A stretch of 64,000 nt of DNA from Nissolia schottii (GCA_003254905.1 QANU01002578.1:30268-94267), one strand, 5' to 3'; shown: positions 47,001 to 60,400, counted from the first letter of the stretch. Notes: a model not told the origin generated them from the letters alone. A program made the numbers and translations.

Positions 47001-48191
47001 TGGGTGTTTCGGATTACCCACTCTTAAGAAAATTTGACCAACTCTTGGCTACTAAATGAACGCTCCTTGGATGACTTTGATGAGGCACCAAAGCTTGCAT
47101 GCAAGGTCCTCCAAGGATGGTGATGGTGGCAGTTTTTTATGATGTCCTTGAGGCAAACTTTGCTTGGCCTTTGTTCCCCCTTTGGTCTAGCCTTGCTCCG
47201 AGTTTGCCTTGTTGATGGATGACCCTTGGCAATGTCTTGCCACGGTTTTCCTCAAGAAAACTTGAGAGAATCTTGAGAGGATGATGGTGATAAGGCCACG
47301 GTTTTCAACTAAAGGAAAAGCAAGGAAAGCAATGAAAGAAATTGATGAAATCTTGAGCTTTGCTAGGCTTGCTATGGCTTTGTTTTGCTTTACATTTCTC
47401 AAAGAAAGAAGATGAACTTAAGATGAGAGGAGAGTTGTTCGGTGGCTGAAGGAAAAGGAAAGAGAGAAAGCTAAGAGCATAAAGCAAGAAAGAAAGAGTA
47501 CAAACCGAATTGCTATGCTTTGTGCTAGCTTCGGTTTTGCCTTTGCACATACATATATATAATGAATTTCAATTGTTATGCTCAGCTGCTGATTGCATAA
47601 TTTATCAAGTTTCAAAATAAGGAAAATTTGAAAGGAATTAAAGAGCACATGGCTGGTTATGATGTGGCTTTGTGCATGTGATTTTCTTTCCATAATCAAG
47701 GCATGCGTTGCCTTATTAGAGCATTAATTTGGCTGCATGTTTGCCACTTTGTTTTGACCGAATTTGATTGTGATTATGTGTGCTAATTTCAGCTGAATCA
47801 TGTGTACATTTGTTCCGTAATTTTCCATGCAAGTGTGGCGACGTGTGTCGCCATACATGTGTGGTGATTTAAAGGAGATCTTATAAAAATTTTCTAGCAT
47901 AAGAATATCATCATCTAATCTTGCCAATGAGGAAATTAAATTAATCAATGGTAGTTGTGAATCAATTTACATAAAAGTATGTTTCACTAATACCGTTTGG
48001 AAATTAATTTAATTCCGGCGACGAAAGATAATTGATTTCGAGAGCTCACAAATTCCCGCGAGGATTCGAAACTATTACCTTGATAGCTATTCTTAGATTA
48101 GCTTAGTGATTTAGGTTTTAAATCCTAATAAATCACTTTCACATAATTATCTAGTTTGCGAAATAATTGCTAGAGGAAGTGGAGTGTGACA
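44036..48191 (-). mobile_element. Family B LTR, complete, about 4.16 kb (copy B2)
   Basis: Starts TATAACACCC (TG end mutated) beside the PBS and ends GGAAGTGGAGTGTGACA. Unusually long for an LTR. It matches B1 along its length but with many differences, so either the element is old or the two LTRs come from different insertions. No long open frame inside. Confidence 0.8.
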
Positions 48192-48490
48192 AAATGTCCT
48201 TTCAAAGTTAATAAATTCAATAGATGCAATTCAGGGCAAAACAATCAAGATTAAATGTTAAGGACAAAAGCAAAGCAGGACATGCTACAAAACATTTGAA
48301 TGTATCTTATGCTTCATAAAGTTCGAGCTGAAGCTGGAGGTTCAGAATGTAAATTGACAAACTAAGGCACCAATTGAGCCATAACAGTAACACATTTTAC
48401 TATTCCAACTTTATATATTGTTATACTGATATATCTGTTTGATATGCTATGAAACTGTAGGATATTAATTTGATACATAAGACAAATTAC

Positions 48491-48638
48491 CTGTGTAAAG
48501 AATCTTATCCCACTTCTGCTCCAAGAGTGCACTTGTTTCAGGAACGGCCCCTTCAACAACACTTATCGCAAAGTTATCTAGTTAAACTTCGAGCAAATCT
48601 AGAAGCAGTGATGACTTCGCCGGAGAAATTTCTGAAGG
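48491..48638 (-). pseudogene. Aldehyde dehydrogenase family 3 exon relic
   Basis: On the minus strand 49 codons plus one base read as a piece of a plant ALDH3 protein: PSEISPA, then LDNFAISVVEGAVPETSALL, EQKWDKILYT. This is the segment leading into the Rossmann-fold glycine motif. It ends at a proper donor (ACAG|GTAATT at 48490/48491). One in-frame stop (TAA) replaces a residue before LDN. No clear neighbouring exons are found on either side, so it is a dead, isolated exon. ALDH3 enzymes oxidise long-chain and medium-chain aldehydes. Confidence 0.8.
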
Positions 48639-50656
48639 TTATACATATGCAGTTAAAACCAAAGAGAGACAGGGCATAGTTTGGCAGAGAAACTAATGTC
48701 TTGTAGAACTTGAATTAGTTTTAGGGAAAAAGAAATTCTAACTAAAAACATATGCAGTTAAAACTAAAGAGATGCTTCTAATTAAAGTCCAAATCAAATT
48801 AAGTTAATTGTATTTATTTTTAATGACAAGCACTTAGTCTTCCCATTGATGAGATAAAAGAATGAATACACTGCATTCGTGCTTAATCTGACAAAGTAAA
48901 AGTAAAATCTAATAGATTTTATGCCATTCAACCGTGTAAAGAAAATTAAAGATACATAATAAATCCAAATTAACTAATGCAGAAAGCCTATGAGCGCTTC
49001 AAAAGCTTGATGACCCGAATTCCATATATATCTCTTACCCCATCAACCTTCTAGGAGTGAAAAGCAAGAGCAAGCATATGTGTTGTAGCCTTGTAGGTAA
49101 GTTTTATATAGACCAGCATTGTTCTAGTGATGCAGACCTTAATGGTCCATACACTTTCTTCCTTTTTTTAAAAAATATAATATTGTATAATCAATCATAT
49201 TTCAATTTTTATCCGGAATTAAGATAGGCGTTCCGAGCATTACGGTTTAGCTTATTCTGAAATGTTTGAGCTTGGAAAAAAATTACAGTTCTATCTTAGA
49301 TATACTCTCAGGAAGAAAAAATTAAATACATAACATCACATGATCATAATAACATAATCATTTATTTGATACTGATAGCATAACATGACTTAATATTATT
49401 AAATGTTTTATCTTAGAAAAATATAGTTAGACTAAGATCTCATACTTAAAAAGATTCTCAAGTAAGAGAGGTGTGTCACAATGGACAAATTAAATACCAA
49501 GTCTTGTCATAGCCAAAACATTTCCTTAACAGAAATCTTCTCCAAATCTTTCCTTAACCATAATCTTTTATTAAAGGTTTAACCAAACAATATGAATATC
49601 TATATCACTTAATACTAATCATACACACATAATATGACTTTATTTAATGCAATAAAAATAAGAAATCCCATGTAATTCTAAAAGGTTTCATAACTTTCTA
49701 AAATAATTTCATAAATATCTACTCCATGAATAAAGAGTTCCTAAATAAATAATTATAAGAAAATAATTAAATAACTTCATTAATAACTAATTAAATAAAA
49801 AAAACTCTTAATAATAACTAACTTTATATAGACATAAAATAAAATACTAAATTTTACATCATAAGATTTCATAAAATATGCATAAATAAAATAATTTCAA
49901 AATAAATAAATAACTCTAAAAATAAATTTGTCGTCTAAAATAGAAAAAAAAAAGTCAAATCCATGAACAAACTAATGTCAAAATATCTTACGGAACTCAA
50001 ATCCTCCGCCAACTAAAATAGAACATTTTACCAAGATTTGGGGGTCCAAAAACCGTGACCCCATCAAAGAAAATAGAGGGGAGAGGGGGGGCTCATCTTT
50101 AATACCATTCAAAGATAATCGTGTCTTGTGATGTAATTCTAAACACAAGGGTTTTGAGAAATTATCATCGCATAGGCCATAAAACACAAAAATACACACA
50201 TGCAAGATAGTAAGAGATGAGAAGAAATTTTAGAAAAATCAAGAGTAAGGACCCACCAAGTACTGTGTGGAAAACTGGAGAAAGTGATGGTAGTGTAAAG
50301 ATCTACTATGTGATTCACGAAGAAAAATATTCTCCTTTGATGGTGATGGTAGTGGCTTTGGGATTTGGGGAGAGAAAATGAGAGTTTATGGTTGTTTTTA
50401 TTGAGTGAAAAAGATAAAGGTTTATGAGAGAGAAGAGAGCATTTGTTCTCGAGTTTTATTGTGCGTGTAGAATGAAGTGAAAAAACGAAATTGGAAAGAA
50501 ACGGTGGTGGGGGAGCGGCCTTGGGCTTATGAGGGAGAGAGAATTGTACAACTTTTTATTTATGTAGTGGAGACGTGTAAAAAAAAAAAAACATGTAAAG
50601 TTAATGGCTTTCTTTTTGTTTTCTTACATAACAGTAAAAACGTGTATTTACATATA
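48639..50656. other. AT-rich intergenic DNA
   Basis: No gene or clear repeat recognised. Open frames here are short and unlike protein. Confidence 0.5.
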
Positions 50657-51775
50657 CTAGATTATATACCAGTGCGATGCGCGGAGTGATTTAAATATTT
50701 ATAATATAAAAAAAAGGAATATATTTATATTAAGTTAATTTTTGACTAATAAACACAATATTTATATTTTTTTTCTTTTTGTAAAACAAATATTAACGGT
50801 AAGCTGATAAAAGACAATCAATCTCAAGAAACAAAATACTTAAACCCCATGATGACTAAGGACATTATACCTTTTTCACTTGAACAATCTTGTTACTTGA
50901 CATTTGAAAAATGTTGATCAATTTTTTTTTATCATAGGTGAAATCACCTAACCATTTATAACAGTCCTCATTCTCAATAAGTTTCTCTATAGCACCATAT
51001 CTTTCTCTCTGTTCGTGATACCACAAATACAATTTCAGTTACCAAAATCAGATATCAAACAAATACAAATTCAGCCTTCATCCCCTCCCCCCCCAAATAC
51101 TCAACATAATTGAAAATAAAAATTCAATTAATAATCCATTTGCACAATTCACTGCCCATATATCGTTACATTTAGATATTCATGTTACTAACAGAACAAT
51201 AGAAGAGTTATTAATCCAGACATTCAAAGATCACAACATAAACATAGGACTGTATATGACAAAATAGAAAAATAGTAGTAGATTCTCACTTTTGTTAATA
51301 GATCCTACAAATTCTCACTTTTCCTCATCTCTTTACCTTCATTGCTTTGAGAACTCATAAACCTATCACCAATCTTTCAAGTTTCCCTTATCATCTCAAT
51401 GTAAACCATCCATCATTCAAAACATGCATGGGCAATTCTTAACAGGTATTTCAAAGATTATGAAAGTGAATGGGAAATATTGTTCTCTTATATGAAATCA
51501 TAAACTGAATTGACATCTATGTTAATGATTGTTTTCGTTGCTAGTTCCTTATCTTGCAGGTATTTCAAATGAATTATTCTCCTAATTGTTGTCATCCAAT
51601 GCATTATAAGTCACACAAATAGCGTAAAAAAGGTGAATGAGAGAGGTACAATTTGATCAACCCACCCAATAATGTAAGTGAACATAATAAAAAAGATAAC
51701 ATACAGATTTATGGATTCAAATAGATATTATAATAGTCACAATATAGAAAAATGTTCGTAAGTAATTCGTAAAGG

Positions 51776-52099
51776 GTACGAGGTTACCTGAACGAGTAAG
51801 GAAGGGGCCTTGACAGAAGCTCAAAGGTTGGGGAGAAGGCTTCGAGCGGGTTCGAAGGCCTGGACGAAAGCTCTGAGCGGGTTTGGAGGCTTGGAGGTTC
51901 CTTTCGGAGAGAGTGCGGCGGCGGGGTGTACCTGCAAAGGCACTCCGACGCTCAAGTAAGCACAGGGATTAGGAGAGTTCTCTAAGAGGAGAATGAGAGG
52001 TACCTGATAACCTGAGTGGTCGTGTGCTTTTATAGACGAGCTTGTAGTGCAAAGATAGAGGTAAGATAGAGATAAAACGAGGGGGTTTGCTTATCTCCC
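51776..52099 (-). repeat. GC-richer promoter-like insert inside the Helitron
   Basis: Distinctly richer in G and C than the rest, with repeated GAGCGGGTT phrases. On the minus strand it has a TATAAAAGC box (52026-52034). It stops at a single N (52100). Likely part of an unidentified retrotransposon LTR. Confidence 0.4.
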
Positions 52100-53200
52100 N
52101 AAATAGAAAAATAAATAGAAATTTCATATATTTTTTAGAAAGTACAAATTCAACGCTCTCTTATCCTTCAAAAGAAAAAAAAATAAAAGAAAACCCCAGA
52201 TGACAAATTGATTAACTTGCTAAACCATTTCTTATTTGTCTCAGACTCATTAAGATGTCTTATTTTAAATTTAAGCTAACTTATGTGTATTAATTAGAAG
52301 CATGGCTAAGTGGAAAAGTCATATGGACATGATATAAAAAGTTTTGATATTAAAGTTATTTAACTACGGTAAACAATGATACAATGAGAATTTGATAACT
52401 ACATATAACTAACATGAATCCAAAAAGGGCTTTAATCCACGATATACCCAAACTTCAAAGCATTTACCTCAAAAAGAATATCATATCTTTGTGTCATTGG
52501 TAGCAACGTCAAAATTGCTGAGTACAACATATGAAGATCTGAAATAATTGCCAAAATTATCAAGAAAGCAATTTAGTAAGATGTTTAAATTGGTTGAGGA
52601 ACTAAATGATAGGTGACATGGTGATTCAAATTTACGAATACATCTTCGATAAATGAATTGTGGATGGCCTATTCAATTGGCAGTGGAGGCAGTTGAGAGA
52701 CATGATGATGAGAAGTAGACATATTTCGTCCAATAGATTCTGCACGTGAAAAGATTAGTTTGATTAGTTCAAACGAATAAACCCGTAAAGTTAATTTTTT
52801 TTCCTCTACAGTCAGTGGAAACAAATAAACCCCAAAAGCTATTTATTTCTTTTTTATTGTGGGCATATCTGTTTTATCGGTTAGTGTCAACAGGGATTAA
52901 ATGTCAAAAGCAACACAATGATATAGTTTTGGGTTTTATGAAATAAATGGTCCATGTAACTGATTATCTTAAGAAAAAATTTGGAAATAGGGTTCATGGT
53001 TCATTCAGTTTAAGCACAAATGGGAATTGAAATCACTTATTTTTGCTTAAATAACAAAACATGAAAGAATCGTGTGAGCAAAGTCAGGTAAGTTGTATTT
53101 CCAAATAAGGGTAAAGTAACAATGTAATGGACGACTTACTATATTTGTGAAGTCATATTTTTTAAAGAGAATTGGAAGATTTGTTATTTTTTTGGGAAAA

Positions 53201-53668
53201 AAAACCTAATTGCTTTGCAATGTGAGAAAAAAAAATGGAGGGAAGGTATTTATAAGGTGTAATAGAACATATGATACTTAATAGTAATAATTATTCAAAA
53301 ATGTCAAAAGTTTAAAAATAACTATAAGTTTTTTCCTTTCTTAATGCCTTCGAAAATTTTAATTAAGTCACAAAAATAATCATTGTACCAAAGGTTTGAA
53401 ATAGTTGTGAAATTAGAATTCCAAAGATAAAACTTGGAACAACTCTTGCTTCTCTTTCTGTCTTAATTAGATATCATCAATTCCAATTAGTTACAGTTAT
53501 AGTTGCTACATAAAACCACAAACGCTCATCCTCACCAAAATTTGGCATTGAAAATGCGTTGATGTTAATAGGATAGGGCATGTTCCATATCCAATGAACA
53601 AAAAGAAATTAGTATATGTTACATATTAGGCCATAAACAGTAATGTGAAGCAGAACATTGTATAACAG
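53201..53668. repeat. 468-bp direct repeat, copy 1
   Basis: Nearly identical to 53827-54294 (constant offset 626 bp, a handful of differences). Lies inside the Helitron. Confidence 0.9.
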
Positions 53669-53826
53669 CATTTGCAGAAACAACATTCAGAAGCAGAAAG
53701 AGCAATTGCAAAAACACCAGAAACAACAATTCCATAAACATTAATTCAGAAGCAGCAAATCAGAAGCATAAACAGTAATTCAGAATCAGTAATTCAGAAG
53801 CAGCAAATCAAAATCATGGTATAACA

Positions 53827-54294
53827 AAAACCTAATTGCTTTGTAATGTGAGAAAAAAAATGGAGGGAAGGTATTTATAAGGTGGTAATAGAACATATGA
53901 TACTTAATAGTAATAATTATTCAAAAATGTCAAAAGTTTAAAAATAACTATAAGTTTTTTCCTTTCTTAATGCCTTCGAAAATTTTAATTAAGTCACAAA
54001 AATAATCATTGTACCAAAGGTTTGAAATAGTTGTGAAATTAGAATTCCAAAGATAAAACTTGGAACAACTCTTGCTTCTCTTTCTGTCTTAATTAGATAT
54101 CATCAATTCCAATTAGTTACAGTTATAGTTGCTACATAAAACTACAAACGCTCATCCTCACCAAAATTTGGCATTGAAAATGCGTTAATGTTAATAGGAT
54201 AGGGCATGTTCCATATCCAATGAACAAAAAGAAATTAGTATATGTTACATATTAGGCCATAAACAGCAATGTGAAGCAGAACATTGTATAACAG
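53827..54294. repeat. 468-bp direct repeat, copy 2
   Basis: Partner of 53201-53668. The 158-bp spacer has short repeats of the type TTCAGAAGCAGCAAATC. Confidence 0.9.
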
Positions 54295-55460
54295 TAAATG
54301 GCGAGTTCTAGCTGTATTAAACATTGATCTGATGAGAAAAGAGAAGTTTAAGCAAAATGGTTCTCAGTTGCAGATTTGGGAAAAAGTTTAACTCTTTAAG
54401 GTGTTCCATTAATGTAAACTCATTAACTTAATTTTCTCCCAAAATTCCATTGTCTTTCTAAAAAGCTTTTCAATGTGTTCCATTTGAATGATGTTCAAAT
54501 TGCCATTAAGTGCAGTGTATAACAAAAACAAATGCAACATCAACTACGAAAATAAATACACCAACAGTTATAGTCACTAAGCAAATGCGAAACTTTCAAG
54601 TTTCACAACTATATCAACTACTAAAAGAAGGATCAAGTTGACAAATGTAAATTCCTCTCTTAAAACAAAAGAAAAACCAATGCAAAATTTCTCTCTGAAT
54701 ATTTTAGTATGTATTTTTTTAAATGGAAAAAGTGGACAGAGGGAGAGGGAGCAGCAAAGTAATCAATAAAATCTATAAGAATAAATGAACTTTTGGAAAA
54801 TTCCTAACACACAGGACATAATTATTTAATGTTGTGTGAGGAAAGAATCGAACCTTTTTGCCTAACTTACGAAAATCACTAGGAAGCCACCACACCACTG
54901 GGAAGCCACTACTGGGAAGCCACCACTGAGTAGACCTGAAATCAAAATCCAACATTAGAAGCCACCACTGGAAAATCATATTAGAAGCCACCACTTTTGT
55001 CATCAAGCCACCACTGTCAACCTAAAATCACCCCCAATCAATTCAAAAAAAAGGATTTTTTGGGAGAGGCACCTTAAAGCAGCAGCAAACCACAGATCCC
55101 TAGTGACCGCCTCAACTACACGCAATAAATTGGAGATTAGGGTTGTCTTGAGATCTTCTTTGTGTTCAGATCTTCTTCAGCGCCACATCTTCTTCGCCGC
55201 CACATCTTTTTCTTCTTCGTGGGTTGTCTTTAGAGAAGACCCAGAGCGGGGTCTTGAGAGAGAAAGTCTCTTAAGAGAGAGGGAGAGACTTGAGAGGCTG
55301 AGAGAGAGAGAAAGACTTAAAAGACTGTAAAGCTTCCTTCAGAAGCCTTCCTTTACTGCTTACACATCGTGAGACACATTTGGGCGGGAAAATAATGCTT
55401 TAGGTGCCGACACGTGTGCAAGTTCAACAGTGAGAATTTCCATCTTTCATATATTATAGA

Positions 55461-56645
55461 TTTCTATTGGCTAAATGGGGCGGTCATGCAATGATTATGT
55501 GATTTAAAATATTATTTGATCATCTTATTTTAATTTATGGTTCAATAAATAATAATTTAGTTGCTTAAAAAAATACATGAAAAAACTATTATTTTTGTTT
55601 TGTTTTGCCCTAAGGCCCTCGATGAGGGATATTGTTTTAATCTTTGTAAATCATTAAAAGTATTATAAAATAATATATGTAATATATGTGTAGCATAAAA
55701 TGATAATTGTCACCTTTTATGGGTAATTGGTTAGTAAATTTTAAACATAAAAAAGAAAATTAATTAAATTAAATATAACGTCACTATAATTTATTTTGAT
55801 ATTATTAATAATTCTAAAATAGAAATGTTAATTTAAAACTAGAAAATTTAGTGGCTAGGATAAATGGATGTTTGGTTATTATTATAAACTATAATTCATT
55901 TTTTAAAAAATTTACTAAAAACAAACTATATAATTTTGAAGTTTTAATTAAATTCTTGTAATACAATTTCTTATATGACTCATCTAAATCTTACCCAATA
56001 TTCAGTGTTAATCCCTAATTGAGATTAGTGAATTAATCACTAATTGTAAACTAGAGCTTTATAGTCTAAAGAGCATGGACACAGACATGGGACACAATAC
56101 AACATGCAACACGAACACACGCCAACTTAAAAAATTTAAAAGATGCGTGCGAACACACACACATATAATATTCAAGATTTACAATAATTTTTATTAATGT
56201 CAAACTACTAATTTTCAATGTTTTCTAAACTCTTTCAAAATATATGGTATATTTTAGATAGTTTCATGTGTTAGTGCTTACTAATTTTTTAAGTGTTCAT
56301 ATTATTATTTAGTATTTAATCATTTTTTACTTGGACACTACCTAGACACAGTCTAAATACAGCCTAAAAACTTTTGGATATAGCTCAAAGACGTCCGACA
56401 TAGATAGATATTAACTTTTATGTAGACATCTTTAAACACATGGAACACAAGTGTCCGATGAGTGTCATTGTGTGCAATATTCTCAATGTGTCAAACCAGT
56501 AAATACGACAATTTCATAAAGTGTCTTCCTAAGTTATAGTTTCAGTCCCGCCTTCTCATCATCGTAAGCAATTTTTAAATTTTAACATATTTTTCGAGTC
56601 GTCTTATTATTGTAATTTTATCTTGGTAGTACTTCATAAATCCTT
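55461..56645. other. AT-rich intergenic DNA with a dispersed repeat
   Basis: No gene. The part at about 56070-56520 has many GACAC/ACACG phrases (GGACACAATACAAC ... GTCCGATGAGTGTC) in a pattern common in plant MITE-like repeats. Ends not defined. Confidence 0.35.
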
Positions 56646-57118
56646 TGTTAGAATCTATCATTTATATCACGTCAGATTATCAAGGATTAAAGGATCACAT
56701 AAAGAATATAGGATTTAACAAATACCTATATCCATAGCTAAGCAATAGAAATCCCTTTTTGCGACTGATGCACGAACTAGAGCACTGGTTTCATGGCCTT
56801 CTTCAACCAAACCTCCTTAGTTCCTCAATGGGACCTTCTGTTTCTCTTCAGATAGGGAGAAGTGAAACATTTTTCTGATTTGGTGTGCTGGGGACCATAA
56901 CCGTTCCTGACGTATTTAAGCTCACCATGGTTCCCATTATCCCCTGATGGGCTAATACTGCATCTACCTATTTGGGCCCACATTCATTTTTTTTCTTTAA
57001 GTCTAACAGGCTTTTAACCAACTAATTAGATCACCAAATTAAGCTATTTATGATAAATAGCTAATATAATCGTTAACGAATATGAGCCCACAAATATTGG
57101 AAATATAAATTTCCAACA
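56646..57118 (-). repeat. 3' LTR of the second Copia element
   Basis: 473 bp. On the element strand it starts TGTTGGAAATTT and ends TTCTAACA. A purine tract AAGTGGGAGAT precedes it (57119-57131), fixing it as the 3' LTR of the minus-strand element to its right. Confidence 0.8.
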
Positions 57119-60100
57119 ATCTCCCACTTGGGCTACATATCATTCTTTAAACAATTATATCACAAGTTCCTTAGGCGTGCATCCGAATGTTATTTATCTT
57201 TAGACTTTCTTTAACAAACTGGTCCATCTTATGTATCGATAATAGAATTACTGCAGCTTTTGTCACCAGAAATTGTGACTAAACCACAATGATCACCATA
57301 TCAATACACTTAATGACATATATCAAATGTGGATGAGTAGCATAGAAATTACATGCAATGTGATCTCAATCATGTACATTTCCAACGGGTCATTCTTTAA
57401 TCTTTAGTGAGATCAATCTAAAGTTCTTAAATGCAATAGAATCATTGCATATACAAAACGTAAGCGAGTTCAGAATTGAATCATAAACCATCAACTTTAT
57501 TTGCATAAAATCCAAAATTAGAACACAAAAGGATTCCCACTAAACCAAGGTATCCTCATGAATAACACCCATATGAGCAGTATGCTCATGAAAAAGCTTA
57601 GGTGTCAAACCCTTAGTTAATGGATCAGCTAGCATCAAATTAGTCCTATATGTTCTATAGAAATCCGTCTATTCTGAACTCTTTCTTTACCAACCAAGAA
57701 CTTGATGTCGATAAACTTTGACTTCGTTGCACTCCTGTTGTTGTTGGAATAAAGGACTGCCGAGTTATTGTCACAATAAATCCTTAGTGGTCGGTCAATG
57801 CTATCAACCACACGCAAATTAGTGACAAAATTTCGTAGCCATATTCCGTGGTTGGATGCCTCATAGTAAGCTATAAACTCCACGACCATAGTTGAAGAAG
57901 TTATAAGTGTCTGTTTATCAGACTTCCATGAGATAGCTTCTCCTGACTTCATATAAATGTATCCTGATGTGGAGCGCCTGCTATCTTGGCATCCCGTAAA
58001 ATTAGAGTCGGAGTACCCAATGATCTCTAAATTGTCCGATTTCCGATAAGTGAGGATGTGATCTTTTGTTCTCTTCAAATAACGCATCACACGTTTGGCC
58101 ACTTTCCAGTGTTGTATACCGGGATTGCTCAAGAATCTTCTCGAAACTCCTACTATGAATGCTATGTCAGGACGAGTACAAACTTGAGCACACATTAGAT
58201 TCCCTACCGTTGATGCATAGGGAATCTTCTGCGTCTCTTTTAATTCAAGATCATTATTGGGGCATTATTTTAGACTAAACTTGTCTCCTTTAGCTACGGG
58301 TGTGTCTCCTGGTTTACTATCTTTCATGCCAAATCTATTTAAGACTTTATCGATATAGCTCTTTTGTGACAACTTAAGGATACCTTGAGAGCGATCTCTT
58401 GGTATCTGAATACCTAATACAAAAGATGCATCCCCAAGATCTTTCATCTCAAAATTTTTCGTTAGAAATCTCTTGGTTTCGTGCAATAAGCCTATATCGC
58501 TGCTAGCAAGCAGAATATCATCGACATATAATACCACAAAGATATATTTACTCCTACTGAACTTGTGATATACACAATCATCAACGACATCAGCCTCAAA
58601 ACCGTACGAGATAATGACTTGATGAAACTTGTGATACAATTGACGGGAAGCTTGTTTGATACCATAGATGGATTTCTTTAGCTTGCATACCATAGACTTT
58701 GGGTCACCTGACACAAAGTTTTCTGGTTGTGCCATGTAATTTGTTTCATGAATGTTTCAATTTAGAAACGCAGTCTTGACATCCATCTGATGTAATTCCA
58801 AATCAAAATGATCTACCAGTGTCATTATTGTCCAAAAAGAGTCTTTCGAGGGTACCGGAGAGAAAGTCTCTTTGTAGGGTGCCGGAGAGAAAGTCTCTTT
58901 GTAGTCAATGCCTTCCTTTTGAGTAAATCCTTCAGCAACAATATGAGCTTTATATCTCTCGAAATTGCCATTTGAGTCCCTCTTGTTCTTAAATATCCAT
59001 TTACAACCAATGGGTTTCACACCTTCAGGCAATTCGACAAAATCCCAAATGAAATTGTCTTTCATAGATTTCAACTCATCCTTCATGGCACCAATCCACT
59101 TATGAGAGTTCGAACGACGCATAGCTTGACAGAAGTTGATTGGATCTTCCTTTGTTAAACCAATGTCATCCTCATGTTCGTGGAGAAAGATAATGTAATC
59201 ATTTGATATCTCACTTCTCCTCTCTCTTGTGGATCTCCTTAATGGCACTTCTTGAGGTGGTTGAGTTTGTTCTATAGGCGGTGCTTGAGGAAGAACCTCA
59301 TTAATGTTGTCTTGTTCTGGAATAATGTTAGGATTGTCTAACATTGGAATTGTTTCTTGAACAATGATAGGTACAATGACTTGATCACTGCCAATAACAG
59401 GTTCTTCTTCAAAGACAACATTCCTTATGTTTCCTTCCCCTCCAAACTCAACTTCCTTAAGTAATCTCGCATTTCCTGTTTCAAAAAAGGATCTGGATGT
59501 GGGATTGTAAAACTTATACCCCCCGAGAGCGTTCAACATAACCAACAAAATAGCAACTAACCGTTCTTGAGTCTAGTTTTCTTTCATGTAGCCTATAACG
59601 CAGTGCCTTACCTAGACAACCCCAAATGTGCAAGTGCCTTATACTAGGCTTTTTACCAGTCCATAGCTCATAAGGGGTTTTGGTTATTTCCTTGCTTGGT
59701 ACCTTATTAAGGATATAAACTTCAATCTTTAAGGCTTCTCCCCAAAGTGACTCTGGCAATGAAGAATGACTAATCATACTTCTTACCATATCCTTAAGAG
59801 TTCGGTTTCGTTGCTCTGTAACACCGTTCATGCTGGGTTTGCCCGGCATAGTGTATTGCGGAATGATTCCACACTCATTGAGGAAAAGTGTAAAGGATCC
59901 CAAATGTTGTTCTCCTGGTCCATCATATCTGTCGTAGTATTCACCACCACGATCAGATTTGACAGCCATAATTTTCTTTCCAAGTTGAAGTTCTACTTCA
60001 GCCTTCAAAGACTTAAAAACGTCTAGGGATTGAGACTTATCTGCACAGATTCTATCCAAGCCTTAAAACTCGTCCCATTCAACATTAGGATATTGTTCAC

Positions 60101-60400
60101 TTGAGCATAAATATTGACAACACTAGCAACAGAAACTGGATCGAGAACAAATATTCACATAAATTAAGCATGTCAACAAAAATAAGACATGCACAATTCT
60201 TTAGAATTGGGAATCCATCACAAGATACCTAGTACATCATTAATTCCTAGTCTTTGGACAGAGAAATTAACTGTAAGTGGTACTCTCAACGCAATGATCA
60301 AATATTGACAATAATTTCTGTCAAACAACAGCCTTTCTTTGGACCAACTATTGTTCACATGAAAAAGAACTTTATAATTGTCATACATTTATCATCACAG
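57119..60400 (-). mobile_element. Second Ty1/Copia element, internally deleted
   Basis: Minus-strand element whose 3' LTR is 56646-57118. The 5' leader (about 60075-60400) starts near the solo LTR at 60402 and appears to continue beyond it from 63726. Gag after its first residues, protease and the first part of integrase are missing. The 5' LTR lies outside the window. Confidence 0.8.
57635..60059 (-). pseudogene. Copia pol relic (integrase, RT, RNase H)
   Basis: Four open pieces in successive frames. 60059-59514 is the second half of integrase ([20 protein letters not shown]). 59548-58757 is the connector and start of reverse transcriptase (GCKWIFKNK). 58735-58265 is the RT core with YVDD. 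58195-57635 is RNase H (YSDSNFTGC, YCDNNSAV). Frame breaks lie near 59530, 58745 and 58230. A 27-bp tandem duplication (58850-58905) repeats the YKETFSP codons. Upstream, sequence like the start of gag (LNGTSFKAW near 60060-60085) is fused straight to integrase. Confidence 0.87.

Larger units (their letters stand above)
50657..55460 (-). mobile_element. Non-autonomous Helitron, 4.8 kb
   Basis: On the minus strand it begins TCTATAATATATGAAAG at 55460 and ends CTAG at 50657-50660. About 8 bp before the terminal CTAG is an imperfect hairpin (CCGCGC-ATC-GCACTGG, 50669-50684). The host bases are A before the TC and T after the CTAG, the A/T target of Helitrons, with no duplication. No Rep/helicase coding sequence inside. 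It contains a 468-bp direct repeat and a fragment that looks like an LTR promoter (51776-52099). Confidence 0.82.
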
